41,792 nt of DNA from Pseudomonadota bacterium (GTDB lineage Bacteria; Pseudomonadota; Alphaproteobacteria; Acetobacterales; Acetobacteraceae), in assembly GCA_021849425.1 (NCBI GenBank), contig JAJZSY010000022.1, positions 1 through 41,792 of the forward strand. The letters run 5' to 3'. The position numbers and the translations under genes were made by a program. The notes under the pieces are model-generated. The model did not search any database. It was not told the DNA's origin and saw only the letters and a list, made by a program, of their open reading frames with translations. Shown here piece by piece: positions 16,480 through 25,684 of the stretch; position 1 is the first letter of the stretch, and every line of letters starts with the position of its first letter.

Positions 16480-16851
16480 ATGACCACGATCCGCACTGAA
16501 TCCGCACCGCCGCGCCGCAGCCTGCCGCCGCTGATGCAGCTGACCGATGCGGCGGCCGACCGCCTGCGCGCGCTGTATGAAAGCGGGCAGCAGGGCCGGC
16601 TGCTGCGCATTGGCGTGGGCACCAAGGGGTGTTCCGGCCTGTCCTACGAGATGGAGTGGGTGGATGAGCCCGCGCCGACCGACGAGCAGGTGAGCGACAA
16701 GGGCGTGACCGTGCTGATCGACCGCAAGGCCACGCTGTTCCTGATCGGGACGGTGATGGACTACAAGGTGGAGACATTCTCCTCGGGCTTCACCTTCGAG
16801 AACCCGAACGAGAAGGGCCGCTGCGGCTGCGGCGAGAGTTTTCACGTCTGA
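16480..16851 (+). CDS. sufA: A-type Fe-S carrier SufA
   Basis: A 123-residue HesB/IscA-family protein that carries clusters from the scaffold to apo-proteins. The three cluster Cys are in GTKGCSGLSYEM and GRCGCGESFHV at the C-terminus. It follows sufT by 10 nt and has AGGAG upstream of the ATG. It is the last gene of the operon; only 21 bp separate it from the convergent hisI, and no clear terminator is visible there. Confidence 0.95.
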   Translation: MTTIRTESAPPRRSLPPLMQLTDAAADRLRALYESGQQGRLLRIGVGTKGCSGLSYEMEWVDEPAPTDEQVSDKGVTVLIDRKATLFLIGTVMDYKVETFSSGFTFENPNEKGRCGCGESFHV

Positions 16852-16872
16852 CGCGCACGCGCAGGGGGCGGC

Positions 16873-17223
16873 TCAGGCGATGTCTTCCAGCCCGTCCGCG
16901 GTGACGCGGCGAAAGAAGCAGTTATGCGCGCCGGTGTGGCAGGCCGGGCCGGTCTGCTCGACGAGGAGCAGCAGCGTGTCGCCATCGCAGTCGAGCCGCA
17001 TGTCGATGAGGCGCTGCACATGGCCTGAGCTTTCGCCCTTGCGCCAGAGCTTGCCGCGGCTGCGGCTGAAATAGCAGACTTGCCCGGTGCCGAGGGTCTC
17101 GGCGATCGACTCCGCGTTCATCCACGCCATCATCAGGATTTCGCCGGTATCGTGCTGCTGGGCGATGGCGGGAATGAGACCGGCTTCGTTGAAGCGGGCG
17201 GCGGTGATGACGGGATGGGTCAT
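16873..17223 (-). CDS. hisI: phosphoribosyl-AMP cyclohydrolase
   Basis: A 116-residue HisI enzyme, third step of histidine biosynthesis, opening the adenine ring of PR-AMP. Motifs are [49 protein letters not shown] and HTGAHNCFF, carrying the Zn-binding cysteines and Mg-binding acids. There is no HisE domain. Its ATG overlaps the metC stop (ATGA), so it is translated as the last gene of a sulfur-metabolism operon; no other his gene is in the window. Confidence 0.96.
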   Translation of the reverse strand: MTHPVITAARFNEAGLIPAIAQQHDTGEILMMAWMNAESIAETLGTGQVCYFSRSRGKLWRKGESSGHVQRLIDMRLDCDGDTLLLLVEQTGPACHTGAHNCFFRRVTADGLEDIA

Positions 17224-18476
17224 GCCGTGCCGTCCGGGCTGTAGCCGTCCTGCAATTCGCCGGCCATGCAGGGCGGCGAGGCGCAGGCGGTGCGGGCCTG
17301 GCCACGCAGCACGGCCAGGCCTTGTTCGAGATCGGCGATCAGATCGTCGGTGTGTTCGAGGCCGATTTGCAGGCGCAGCATCTCGCCGCCGAACCGGCCG
17401 GTGCCCTCGGTGCGGGTGATGGTGTTGGTGGTCGGCAGGGCGAGGCTCTCGTAGCCGCCCCAGGAGGCGCCGATGCCGAACAGGCGCAGCGCGTCGGCCA
17501 TCGCGCAGACGGCGTCGTAATCGTGCTCGGGCTGGAACACCACGCCGAACAGGCCACAGCCGCCGGTGAAGTCGCGCTTCCAGAATTCGTGGCCGGGGCA
17601 GGAGGGCAAAGCGGGGTGCAGCACGCGCAGCACCTCCGGCCGGCCGGCGAGCCAGGTGGCGACGGCGAGGGCCGCCCGTTCCTGCTCGGCGAGGCGGACG
17701 GCGAGAGTGCGAGCGCCGCGCAGGGCCAGCCAGCAATCGTCCGGTGAGGCATACTGGCCCAGATCGAGCGCGCCGGCGCGCAGCCAGGCCCAGTCCGCAT
17801 CGGTGGCCACGGTGATGGCGCCGAGCACGATGTCGGAATGGCCGCCGATATATTTCGTCAGCGCCTGGATCGACACGTCGACCCCGTGGCGGAACGGCTG
17901 GAAGGTGCGGATGCCCCAGGTGTTGTCCATGAACAGCTTGGCGCCATGGGCATGGGCGACGCGGGCGAGCATCGGCACGTCCTGCACCTCGAAGGTGTGG
18001 CTGCCGGGGCTTTCGGAAAAGAGGGCGGTGGTTTGCGGGCGCAGCAGCGCCGCCAGCCGGTCTTCGGTGATGAGGGGATCGTAATAGGTGGTGGCGACGC
18101 CGTAGCGCGCGAGCACGCTGTCGCAGAACCGGCGCGTCGGGCCGTAGACCGAGTCGGGCACCAGCATGTGGTCGCCGGCCTTCAGCCAGGCGAGCAGCGG
18201 CACGGTGATGGCGGCAAGACCCGAGGAGACGATCTGGCAATGCGTGCCGCCCTCGATTTCGGCGACCACGTTTTCGAGCGCGAAATGGGTCTCAGTGCCG
18301 TAAAGCCCGTAGATTTCTTCCTGCTCCAGACGGCGCTGGCCGATTTCGCGGCGCGCGGCGCAGGAGGGATAGAGCACGGTGGAGCCGCGCACGAGCTTGG
18401 GATTGACGTAGCCGTGCGACTTGACCGGTCGGCGCGAGGCCAGAGAGAGGCGGGTTTCGAAGCGGTCGTTGGTCAT
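17220..18476 (-). CDS. metC: cystathionine beta-lyase, Cys/Met metabolism PLP enzyme
   Basis: A 418-residue member of the Cys/Met-metabolism PLP family. It opens [20 protein letters not shown] and has [15 protein letters not shown], the PLP Asp in [10 protein letters not shown] and the PLP Lys in [11 protein letters not shown]. MetC cleaves cystathionine to homocysteine, pyruvate and ammonia, and such enzymes can also release sulfide from cysteine. The start at 18476 overlaps the sseA stop (ATGA). Related gamma-synthases cannot be fully excluded by eye, but the length and EEIYGLYGT favour beta-lyase. Confidence 0.88.
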   Translation of the reverse strand: MTNDRFETRLSLASRRPVKSHGYVNPKLVRGSTVLYPSCAARREIGQRRLEQEEIYGLYGTETHFALENVVAEIEGGTHCQIVSSGLAAITVPLLAWLKAGDHMLVPDSVYGPTRRFCDSVLARYGVATTYYDPLITEDRLAALLRPQTTALFSESPGSHTFEVQDVPMLARVAHAHGAKLFMDNTWGIRTFQPFRHGVDVSIQALTKYIGGHSDIVLGAITVATDADWAWLRAGALDLGQYASPDDCWLALRGARTLAVRLAEQERAALAVATWLAGRPEVLRVLHPALPSCPGHEFWKRDFTGGCGLFGVVFQPEHDYDAVCAMADALRLFGIGASWGGYESLALPTTNTITRTEGTGRFGGEMLRLQIGLEHTDDLIADLEQGLAVLRGQARTACASPPCMAGELQDGYSPDGTA

Positions 18477-19327
18477 GCGGGATCCTCTCCGGTGGCGACG
18501 GGGGTGTCGGGCAGGGCGCCCCATTCGGCCCAGGAGCCGTCATAAAGCGCGCCCATCGGCAAGCCGGCGCGGACCAGGCCGAGGGTGACGACGGCGGCGG
18601 TGACGCCGGAGCCGCACATCGTCACCGGCCGGGTTGACCCATCGATGCCGGCGGCGGCGAAGCGGGCGCGCAGCGCTTCGGGCGCAAGCATGGTAGCGTC
18701 GTCGCCCAGCAGTTCGGAATAGGGCAGCGAGCGGGCGCCGGGCACATGGCCGCCGCGCATGCCGGGGCGCGGCTCGGGCACCGCGGCGGCGTAGCGGCCG
18801 GCGGTGCGGGCATCGAGCAGGGTTTCGTGCCGCAGGGCGATATTGGCCTCGATCGCGGCGCGGTCGCGGATGCGGGCGGCATCGAGGCGGGGGGCGAAGC
18901 GCCCGCGTGGGCGCGGGCGCGCGGGGCCGGAGTCGAGCCTTCGCCCTTCCTGGCGCCATTTGGGCAGCCCGCCATCGAGCACGGCGACGTTTTCATGGCC
19001 GAACACGCGGAACATCCACCAGCCGCGGGCCGCCGAGAACAGGCCGCGCTGGTCGTAGACGACGATGCGGGAATCGTTGCCGACGCCGAGCGCCTCAACC
19101 GCGGCGGCGAAGCCTGCCTCGTCCGGCAGCATGTGCGGCAACGGCGAGGCGGTGTCGGCGATCCGCTCGATATCGAAGAAGGCGGCGCCGGGCAGGTGGG
19201 CTGCCTCGAACAGGGCGGCCGCGTTCTGCGTTTCGTTGGGGAGGTAGAAAGACGCGTCGAAAAGGATCAGCGCCGGATCATCGAGTATCGCGGCGAGAGC
19301 CTCTGTTGAGATCAGCGGGGACGACAT
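18473..19327 (-). CDS. sseA: 3-mercaptopyruvate sulfurtransferase (rhodanese family)
   Basis: A 284-residue tandem-rhodanese protein. The N-terminal inactive domain has IVVYDQRGLFSAARGWWMF and VLDGGLPKW; the C-terminal domain has LLDARTAGRY, GHVPGARSLPY and the active loop MCGSGVTAAV. CGSGVTA is typical of mercaptopyruvate sulfurtransferase, while thiosulfate enzymes have CRKGVTA-type loops. It is first in the sseA-metC-hisI operon, convergent with suf, which suggests a link between cysteine-derived sulfur and Fe-S assembly. Confidence 0.93.
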   Translation of the reverse strand: MSSPLISTEALAAILDDPALILFDASFYLPNETQNAAALFEAAHLPGAAFFDIERIADTASPLPHMLPDEAGFAAAVEALGVGNDSRIVVYDQRGLFSAARGWWMFRVFGHENVAVLDGGLPKWRQEGRRLDSGPARPRPRGRFAPRLDAARIRDRAAIEANIALRHETLLDARTAGRYAAAVPEPRPGMRGGHVPGARSLPYSELLGDDATMLAPEALRARFAAAGIDGSTRPVTMCGSGVTAAVVTLGLVRAGLPMGALYDGSWAEWGALPDTPVATGEDPA

Positions 19328-19379
19328 GGGCGAAGTGTAACGCGCCGGCAGCGGTTTGTCTCCCTGCCGGCGCGGGAAA

Positions 19380-20258
19380 TCAGGCCATGGCCGGTTCCAG
19401 CATCCGCCGTACCTCGGCGGCCGCGGCGCGGCCCTTGATGGCGTCGCGCCAGGCGCCTTCGGCGACGCGCTGATGGGTCATCACCGCATCGTCGGCGCTG
19501 GTGATCATGGCGACGCCGGTCTGCGCGTCGGGCGGCGCATCGGTCGGGAATGGGTTCACCGCGAGGCAGGCGCGCTCGCGCGAGCGCAGGATGGCGAAGG
19601 GGCCGTTCGGATCGCCTCCGGGCATGAGGCCGAGCTGCAGGCCGATCGGTTCACTTTCCATCAGCTCGATCATCCGCTCGACCTCGCGGTGCGCGGTGTC
19701 GCGGCATTTCCGGCGCAGCTTTTCGGAAAGCGGCAGGGTGCCGGCGATGCCGTGATCGATGAAACGTTGCAGCGACGCGGTGGTGAGGATCGCGATGACC
19801 GAAGGGCGGCGGGCGACGAACATCCGCTTGCGGACGGCGAGGACGCTGAGCACCTGCTCGGCTGCGGTGCGGGCCATGGTGCGGTCCTGTCCGCTGATCT
19901 CGGCGTTTTCCTCGAAGACCTGGGCGAGGGTGGCGTCGTATTCATCGGACGTGGTGAGGTAGCAGATCGGGCCGAAGAATTGCAGGATCTGGTCCGAGGT
20001 CTCCTCGATCTGGCGGAGACGTTCGAGATAGCCGATGGGCCGGCTGTAATATTCGATGCCGATTCCAAGCAGGGTCAGCGGCGAGATCTTGAGCAGTTCG
20101 GCGAGGCGCTTGACGGTGTCGAGCTTGATGACCTCGCCTTTTTCATAGCGGTAAAGCGCGGCGCGCGACACACCGAGGCGGGCGGCGATCTCTTCGGCCT
20201 TGAGGCCGGACTCCATGCGATAGGCTCTGAGTTGCTGCCCAATATCATTAAAATGCAT
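19380..20258 (-). CDS. XRE-family helix-turn-helix transcriptional regulator
   Basis: A 292-residue regulator. Residues 5-65 are an XRE domain (LRAYRMESGLKAEEIAARLG, VSRAALYRYEKGEVI). The remaining 220 residues form an alpha-helical/mixed domain starting YYSRPIGYLERLRQIEE with no named ligand motif; similar proteins are common in alphaproteobacteria. It ends 52 bp from sseA and diverges from yraN across an AT-rich 204-bp region, the likely site of control. The regulon is unknown; self-regulation is plausible. Confidence 0.88.
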   Translation of the reverse strand: MHFNDIGQQLRAYRMESGLKAEEIAARLGVSRAALYRYEKGEVIKLDTVKRLAELLKISPLTLLGIGIEYYSRPIGYLERLRQIEETSDQILQFFGPICYLTTSDEYDATLAQVFEENAEISGQDRTMARTAAEQVLSVLAVRKRMFVARRPSVIAILTTASLQRFIDHGIAGTLPLSEKLRRKCRDTAHREVERMIELMESEPIGLQLGLMPGGDPNGPFAILRSRERACLAVNPFPTDAPPDAQTGVAMITSADDAVMTHQRVAEGAWRDAIKGRAAAAEVRRMLEPAMA

Positions 20259-20435
20259 TGTCGTTTCTCACTTTTTAAACACTTTTGGCTCTGGAATATG
20301 ACGCATCTCAACAATTCATTAACAGAGATGACAGGCAAATTGTAATTTCTTTTTTTCTCCAATGAAAGGATATTAAGACCGGAAAAATCGTTTTTCTGCT
20401 ACCGCGCCAATTCTAGATAGGCAATGTATCGTATT

Positions 20436-20451
20436 TACATCATATGACGTA
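20436..20451. promoter_or_regulatory. imperfect 16-bp palindrome in XRE-yraN intergenic region
   Basis: TACATCAT-ATGACGTA has 8-bp arms with one mismatch and lies 11 nt before the yraN start in an AT-rich divergent promoter region. It is a candidate operator for the adjacent XRE regulator or another factor. Confidence 0.3.
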
Positions 20452-20462
20452 TTCCTGTTTAT

Positions 20463-20867
20463 ATGTCGAGACAATCCGAGGTGGAAGAATCCCCCAAAAC
20501 CGGCCTTGTCGCCCGGCGCCGGGCTGAACGGCGCGGAAGGGTTGCCGAGACCCTCGTCGCTAACTGGTACAGCGTCCGGGGCTTTGATGTCCTCGCGCAA
20601 AGGTTGCGTACGCCCGCCGGTGAGATCGATCTCGTCGTCGCCGATCGGGAGGTGCTCGCCTTCGTCGAGGTGAAGGCCCGCAACGCGCTGCGCGCCGCCG
20701 CCGATGCGCTGACCCCGCGCCAGCGGCGCCGGCTCGTTGCGGCGGCGGAGATCGTGCTCGGTCAGCAGCCGGGCTGGGCACGGCCGGAGACGCGCTTCGA
20801 TGTCGCGCTGGTGATCGGCGAGGCGGTTCATCCCATCTTCGCGGCATTTCGTGCAGATGACACCTGA
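20463..20867 (+). CDS. YraN family (UPF0102) endonuclease-like protein
   Basis: A 134-residue protein with the restriction-endonuclease-like fold of UPF0102/YraN: GRVAETLVANWYSVRGFDVL, then AGEIDLVVADREVLAFVEVK, giving the E...D...EVK catalytic pattern. The molecular role is not settled in the family; a nuclease function in DNA processing is proposed. The ATG lacks a ribosome-binding site, and a GTG at 20481 is a possible alternative start. It is followed 41 nt later by an unknown PLP-fold gene. Confidence 0.88.
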   Translation: MSRQSEVEESPKTGLVARRRAERRGRVAETLVANWYSVRGFDVLAQRLRTPAGEIDLVVADREVLAFVEVKARNALRAAADALTPRQRRRLVAAAEIVLGQQPGWARPETRFDVALVIGEAVHPIFAAFRADDT

Positions 20868-20908
20868 AGTGTTTGGCGCTGCCGCCCGGAGGCGCGTATA
20901 AGGCCAGC

Positions 20909-22948
20909 ATGAGCAACCGATTTCCCGAGCCTCTCCGTCTGAAAGGCGCCCGCGCCGATGCCGCCATGGATGCGGAATTGCGGCGGAACGTGGCGTTCTG
21001 GATGTTGCGCGGCGTCGAATGCCGGTCCGGCGCGGCGCCTTCGGGCCTCGGGATCGAATTCGCCGCCGGGCGGGTCGTTTTCGACGATGGCATCGACCGG
21101 CTGGCCCGTCGCTTCGCGCTCCGCCTCGCCGGGGAATGGCTCGCTCTGGTGCGCGCCGGGGTGAAGGTGCCCCTGGCCGGGCTTGCCGCCGCGCGGGCCG
21201 CCGCGCAGTTCGCCGAGGCCGAGCGGATGCCGCCATTGCCGCGATTCCCCTGGGTCGCCACGATGGCGGCGGAACTGCCGCCGGGCGCCGGCCAGCTCGA
21301 ACGGATTTCGCGCGACCTGGCCGCCCTCGCGGGAGAGACCGGTCCGGCGGCGGCGGCGGAGATCGCCCGGTGCCGGGCACTGTGGCCGGTCATCGGCATC
21401 GTCGAATCGATCATGGAGACGGGCGGCGACATCAGGCTGATGCGCGACCCGCAGAGCGACCTCAACGGCTATGGTTGCAGCCATCGGCCGCGCCCCTGGG
21501 CGGTGACCTTTGCCTCGTCCACCGCCTCCTCGGTGTCCGAGCGCGGCTATGAGGCGGCGGATCGGGTGCGGCTGCGGCTGACCGCGGCGATGCTGCGCGA
21601 TGGCGACCGCCGCGCCATCGGGCTGGAGGCCGTCGCGGTGCGGCGGCGAATCGGGCACGATGCCGGCCTGCCGGCGGGCGGCGCCGTCGTGCTTGCCGCC
21701 TCGGGAACCGACAGCGAATTGCTCGCCCTCGCCCTGAGCCACCTGCCCGATGCCGGGCGGCCGATCACCACGATCCTGCTGGCTCCCGAGGAGACCGGCA
21801 GCGGCGTGCCGATGGCCGCGGTCGGCCGGCATTTCGCGATCGATACCGCGAACGGGCACGATGTGTCGCGCGCCGCGCCGATCGGCGGGTTCAGGCCGGA
21901 TACCGAGCTGGTCTCGGTGCCGCTGCGCGACAAATACGGTATTCCGCGCACGTCCGCCGCCATCGAGGACGAGATCGGCCGCGCGGCGGCGGCGGCGGCG
22001 GCGGCGGGGCGGCGGGTGATCCTGCATGCGCTCGACTTGTCGAAGACCGGCCTGCTCGCGCCGTCGATGGCGCTGTTGCGCACCTTGCGCGAGCGCTTCG
22101 GCGAGGGGCTGGATATCGTGGTCGATGCCTGCCAGATGCGGATCGGGCCGGCGCGAATCCGCGCCTATCTCGATCTCGATGCCGTGGTCCAGATCACCGG
22201 GTCGAAATTCCTGACCGGCCCGCCTTTCGCCGGCGCGGCGCTCATTCCGCCGCGGATCGCGCGGCGGCTCGGGCGGGGGCGGTTGCCCTCGGGGCTTGAT
22301 GCCTATTTCAGCCGGGGCGAGTGGCCACCCTCGGCGGCGGCGGCGCGGGGGCTGCCCGATGGCGCGAATTACGGCCTGTTGCTCCGCTGGCGCGCGGCGC
22401 TGGCGGAATTGAAGGCGTTCGCCGCGGTTCCGGAAGCGCGCAAGAGCGAGGTGCTTCTCCGGTTCCGCGCCGCCGTCGAGGCGGCGGTGGCGCAGCACGA
22501 CATTTTCGTGTTGCAGACCGTCGCCGATCCCGCCCGCGAGGGCGGCGGCTGGGATTCGCTGCGCAGCGTTTTCGCCTTCGCCGTGTGCGCGCCCGGCTCG
22601 ATGGAGCGGCTGCTGGACCCGACCGCGGCGCGGCGGCTCTATCACTGGCTGAACGCGGATTGCGCCGCGCTGTTCGATACCGCGCGCGAGCGCAGCATCG
22701 CCGCCCGCATCTGCCATATCGGCCAGCCGGTCGCCCTGCCCGATGGCGAGGGCGGGCAGATCGGCTGGCTCAGGGTTTCGGCGGGAGCGCGGCTGGTTTC
22801 GGGTGAGCCGTCGCATCGCGGACTGGCGACCGACCGACGGCTTGCCCGCGAGATGGGCGACCTCGCGCTCGTGTTCGACAAGATCGCGCTATTGCGCGCG
22901 CATTGGGACCGGCTGGCCCAGTTCGACCCGCGACCGCGCTATCGCTGA
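20909..22948 (+). CDS. uncharacterised PLP-dependent transferase-fold protein
   Basis: A 679-residue protein starting MSNRFPEPLRLKGARADAAM. Residues about 190-560 look like a fold-type I PLP enzyme: a glycine/serine turn VVLAASGTDSELLALAL, the PLP-contacting Asp in DIVVDACQMRIG and a Lys in QITGSKFLTGPPFAGAALIP, in the order seen in aminotransferase class V-like enzymes. The N-terminal 180 residues have no domain I can name; the C-terminus (DRRLAREMGDLALVFDKIAL) is helical. No signal peptide is seen. The start at 20909 is chosen over an upstream in-frame codon at 20873, whose extra residues look non-coding. Substrate and pathway are unknown. Confidence 0.85.
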   Translation: MSNRFPEPLRLKGARADAAMDAELRRNVAFWMLRGVECRSGAAPSGLGIEFAAGRVVFDDGIDRLARRFALRLAGEWLALVRAGVKVPLAGLAAARAAAQFAEAERMPPLPRFPWVATMAAELPPGAGQLERISRDLAALAGETGPAAAAEIARCRALWPVIGIVESIMETGGDIRLMRDPQSDLNGYGCSHRPRPWAVTFASSTASSVSERGYEAADRVRLRLTAAMLRDGDRRAIGLEAVAVRRRIGHDAGLPAGGAVVLAASGTDSELLALALSHLPDAGRPITTILLAPEETGSGVPMAAVGRHFAIDTANGHDVSRAAPIGGFRPDTELVSVPLRDKYGIPRTSAAIEDEIGRAAAAAAAAGRRVILHALDLSKTGLLAPSMALLRTLRERFGEGLDIVVDACQMRIGPARIRAYLDLDAVVQITGSKFLTGPPFAGAALIPPRIARRLGRGRLPSGLDAYFSRGEWPPSAAAARGLPDGANYGLLLRWRAALAELKAFAAVPEARKSEVLLRFRAAVEAAVAQHDIFVLQTVADPAREGGGWDSLRSVFAFAVCAPGSMERLLDPTAARRLYHWLNADCAALFDTARERSIAARICHIGQPVALPDGEGGQIGWLRVSAGARLVSGEPSHRGLATDRRLAREMGDLALVFDKIALLRAHWDRLAQFDPRPRYR

Positions 22949-22990
22949 GCCTCGATCGCGCGGCGCGCCGGCCCGGCAGGGCGGGTCGTC

Positions 22991-24271
22991 TCAGTCGGAA
23001 AGGGCCGCTTCGAGGGCGTCGAGCCCTTCGCCGAGCACGGCGTCGCTGACCGTCAGCGGCACCAGCAGGCGAATGGTGTTGCCGTGGACGCCGCAGGATA
23101 TCACGATGACGCCGTGCTCGCGGGCGCGGGCGATGACCTGTTTCGTGGTTTCGGCGTCCGGCTCGTGGCCGCCGCGCTGGCGGACGATGTCGAAGGCGAT
23201 CATGGCACCCGGCCCCCGGATCGCGGCGATGGGGGCGACGTCGTTGCGGGCGGCGATGCGCTCGAGCCGGCCCTTCATCGTGGCGCCGATCGCGTTGGCG
23301 CGCTCCACCAGGTTTTCCTCGTGGATCACGTCCAGCACCGCGAGGGCGGCGGCGCAGGCGAGCGGGTTGCCGGCATAGGTGCCGCCGAGGCCGCCGGGCT
23401 CGGGCGCGTCCATCACCGCGGCGCGGCCGATCACGCCGGAGAGCGGAAAGCCGCCGGCCAGCGATTTCGCGATCGTCATCAGGTCCGGCTTCACACCGGA
23501 ATGCTCGATGCCGAACATGCGGCCGGTGCGGCCGAAGCCGGTCTGCACCTCGTCGGCGATCAGGAGGATGCCGTGACGGTCGCACAGCGCGCGCAGGGCC
23601 ACCAGAAGCTCGGTCGGCGCCGGGATGAAGCCGCCCTCGCCCTGGACGGGCTCGATCACGATGGCGGCGACGCGCTCAGGCTCGATATCGGCGCGGAACA
23701 GCATCTCGATGCCGCGAAGACTGTCGGCAACGCTGACGCCGAAGGGCTCGAAGGGAAACGGCGCGTGATAGATTTCCGCCGGCATTGGCGCGAAGCGCTT
23801 CTTGTAGGGAGCGACCTTGCCGGTCATCGCCATGGTCAGCAGGGTACGGCCGTGATAGCCGCCGGCGAAGGTGATCACGCCGGGGCGGCCGGTCGCGGCG
23901 CGGGCGATCTTGATGGCGTTTTCCAGCGCCTCGGCGCCGGTGGTGAGGAACACCGTTTTCGCCTTCCCCTCGATCGGGGCGATCGCGTTGAGCCGCTCGG
24001 CCAGGGCGACATAGGGTTCGTACGGCGTCACCTGGAAGCAGGTGTGGGTGAAGCGGTCGAGCTGCGCGCGGACCGCGGCGATCACCTTCGGATGGCGGTG
24101 CCCGGTGTTGAGCACCGCGATGCCGCCGGCGAAGTCGATATACCGCTTGCCCTCGGCGTCCCACAGCTCAGCGCCCTCGGCGTGGGCGGTGTAGGCCATC
24201 GGGTGGCTGATGCCGACACCGCGGGCGACGGCCGCCTCGCGGCGGGCGTGCAGCTCGGAATTCGCGCTCAT
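22991..24271 (-). CDS. gabT: 4-aminobutyrate aminotransferase
   Basis: A 426-residue class III aminotransferase. Motifs are [72 protein letters not shown] and the PLP Lys in [14 protein letters not shown]. These fit GabT, which converts GABA and 2-oxoglutarate to succinate semialdehyde and glutamate; a 5-aminovalerate or related omega-amino acid role is possible. Its ATG overlaps the scoB stop (ATGA), so it belongs to the thiolase-scoA-scoB transcription unit. No gabD is nearby. Confidence 0.9.
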   Translation of the reverse strand: MSANSELHARREAAVARGVGISHPMAYTAHAEGAELWDAEGKRYIDFAGGIAVLNTGHRHPKVIAAVRAQLDRFTHTCFQVTPYEPYVALAERLNAIAPIEGKAKTVFLTTGAEALENAIKIARAATGRPGVITFAGGYHGRTLLTMAMTGKVAPYKKRFAPMPAEIYHAPFPFEPFGVSVADSLRGIEMLFRADIEPERVAAIVIEPVQGEGGFIPAPTELLVALRALCDRHGILLIADEVQTGFGRTGRMFGIEHSGVKPDLMTIAKSLAGGFPLSGVIGRAAVMDAPEPGGLGGTYAGNPLACAAALAVLDVIHEENLVERANAIGATMKGRLERIAARNDVAPIAAIRGPGAMIAFDIVRQRGGHEPDAETTKQVIARAREHGVIVISCGVHGNTIRLLVPLTVSDAVLGEGLDALEAALSD

Positions 24272-24948
24272 TTCCCCATATCCGCGGCGACCGGGGTGCG
24301 GTGCATGGTGCTGTGCACCACGAAATCGGCCTCCGTCGCGTCGCGGATCTGCTCGATCGTCACGTCGTCCGGCTTGTCGACCAGAACGAGCGAGGGCGAG
24401 CGGCTGTGATCGACCTCGAAGACCGCCATGTCGGTCACGATCATGCTGACCACGCCCTTGCCGGTGAGCGGCAGGCTGCATTTGCGCAGGATCTTGGGCT
24501 CGCCCTTGGCGGTGTGCTCCATCAGCACCACGACGCGCGGCACGCCGGCGACGAGGTCCATCGCCCCTCCCATGCCCTTCACCATCTTGCCGGGGATCAT
24601 CCAGTTCGCGAGATCGCCGTTTTCGGCAACCTGCAGCGCGCCGAGGATGGAGATGTCGATATGCCCGCCGCGCACCATGGCGAAGGATTCCGCGGAGTCG
24701 AAATAGCTCGTGGTCGGCAGCTCGGTCACGGTCTGCTTGCCGGCGTTGATCAGGTCGGCGTCTTCCTCGCCCTCATAGGGGAAGGGTCCGATTCCGAGCA
24801 TGCCGTTTTCGGAGTGCAGGTGGACCGAGACGCCCTCGGGGATGTGGTTGGCCACCAGCGTGGGGATGCCGATGCCGAGATTGACGTAGAATCCGTCCTG
24901 CAGTTCACGGGCGGCGCGGGCCGCCATCTGATCGCGTGTCCAGGGCAT
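24268..24948 (-). CDS. scoB: 3-oxoacid CoA-transferase subunit B
   Basis: A 226-residue beta subunit of succinyl-CoA:3-oxoacid CoA-transferase, which activates acetoacetate to acetoacetyl-Co[21 protein letters not shown] and the catalytic [20 protein letters not shown], with the active-site Glu in SENG, are clear. [18 protein letters not shown] is also typical. A strong GAGGAGG site precedes the ATG. It lies 10 nt after scoA. Confidence 0.96.
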   Translation of the reverse strand: MPWTRDQMAARAARELQDGFYVNLGIGIPTLVANHIPEGVSVHLHSENGMLGIGPFPYEGEEDADLINAGKQTVTELPTTSYFDSAESFAMVRGGHIDISILGALQVAENGDLANWMIPGKMVKGMGGAMDLVAGVPRVVVLMEHTAKGEPKILRKCSLPLTGKGVVSMIVTDMAVFEVDHSRSPSLVLVDKPDDVTIEQIRDATEADFVVHSTMHRTPVAADMGK

Positions 24949-24958
24949 GTTTTCCTCC

Positions 24959-25660
24959 TCAGGCCCGCTCGCGCACGGTGCGCTTCTCGATGTGCTTCTC
25001 GACCTGCGCGAGCTTGACGATGCGTTTGACGTAGATTCCGGGGGTGACGATGTGGTCGGGGTCGATCGTGCCGGGTTCGACCAGCTCCTCGACCTCGGCG
25101 ACCGTCACCTTCGCGGCGGCAGCGCAGATCGGGTTGAAGTTCCGCGCCGTCTTCCGGTAGACAAGATTGCCCTCGGTATCGCCCTTCCAGGCATGGACCA
25201 CGGCGAGATCGCCGAAAATGCCGCGTTCCATCACGTAATGCCGGCCGTCGAACTCGCGGGTTTCCTTGCCGTCGGCAACCTGGGTGCCATAGCCCGTCGC
25301 GGTGAAGAAGGCGGGAATGCCGGCGCCGCCGGCGCGGATGCGCTCGGCCAGCGTGCCCTGCGGGTTGAACTCGATCTCAAGCTCGCCGGCGAGATATTGC
25401 CGGGCGAAGGTGGCGTTCTCGCCGACATAGGACGAGATCATCTTCTTCACCTGCCGCGTATCCAGCAGGATGCCGAGACCGATCCCGTCGATCCCGGCAT
25501 TGTTGGAGACGATGGTCAGATTGCGCACGCCGCTCTCGCGGATGGCCTCGATCAGCGCCATTGGCACGCCGCACAGGCCGAAGCCGCCGGCGAGGATGGT
25601 CATGTCGTCGCGCAGCAGACCGGCGAGCGCCTCGACGGCGCCGGAATAGACCTTACGCAT
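24959..25660 (-). CDS. scoA: 3-oxoacid CoA-transferase subunit A
   Basis: A 233-residue alpha subunit of the acetoacetate CoA-transferase. It opens [20 protein letters not shown] and has the CoA-binding turn [10 protein letters not shown], then [18 protein letters not shown] and the conserved [15 protein letters not shown]. Length is normal. An AGGAGG lies upstream. It is 24 bp downstream of the thiolase gene, giving a three-step acetoacetate/acetoacetyl-CoA/acetyl-CoA route in one operon. Confidence 0.96.
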   Translation of the reverse strand: MRKVYSGAVEALAGLLRDDMTILAGGFGLCGVPMALIEAIRESGVRNLTIVSNNAGIDGIGLGILLDTRQVKKMISSYVGENATFARQYLAGELEIEFNPQGTLAERIRAGGAGIPAFFTATGYGTQVADGKETREFDGRHYVMERGIFGDLAVVHAWKGDTEGNLVYRKTARNFNPICAAAAKVTVAEVEELVEPGTIDPDHIVTPGIYVKRIVKLAQVEKHIEKRTVRERA

Positions 25661-25684
25661 CCGGTTGGTTTCCTCCTTGGTGTT

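Noticed and set aside
20828..22816. A 662-codon minus-strand open frame
   Set aside because: It is antisense to the PLP-fold gene; Arg/Pro-rich with no motifs.
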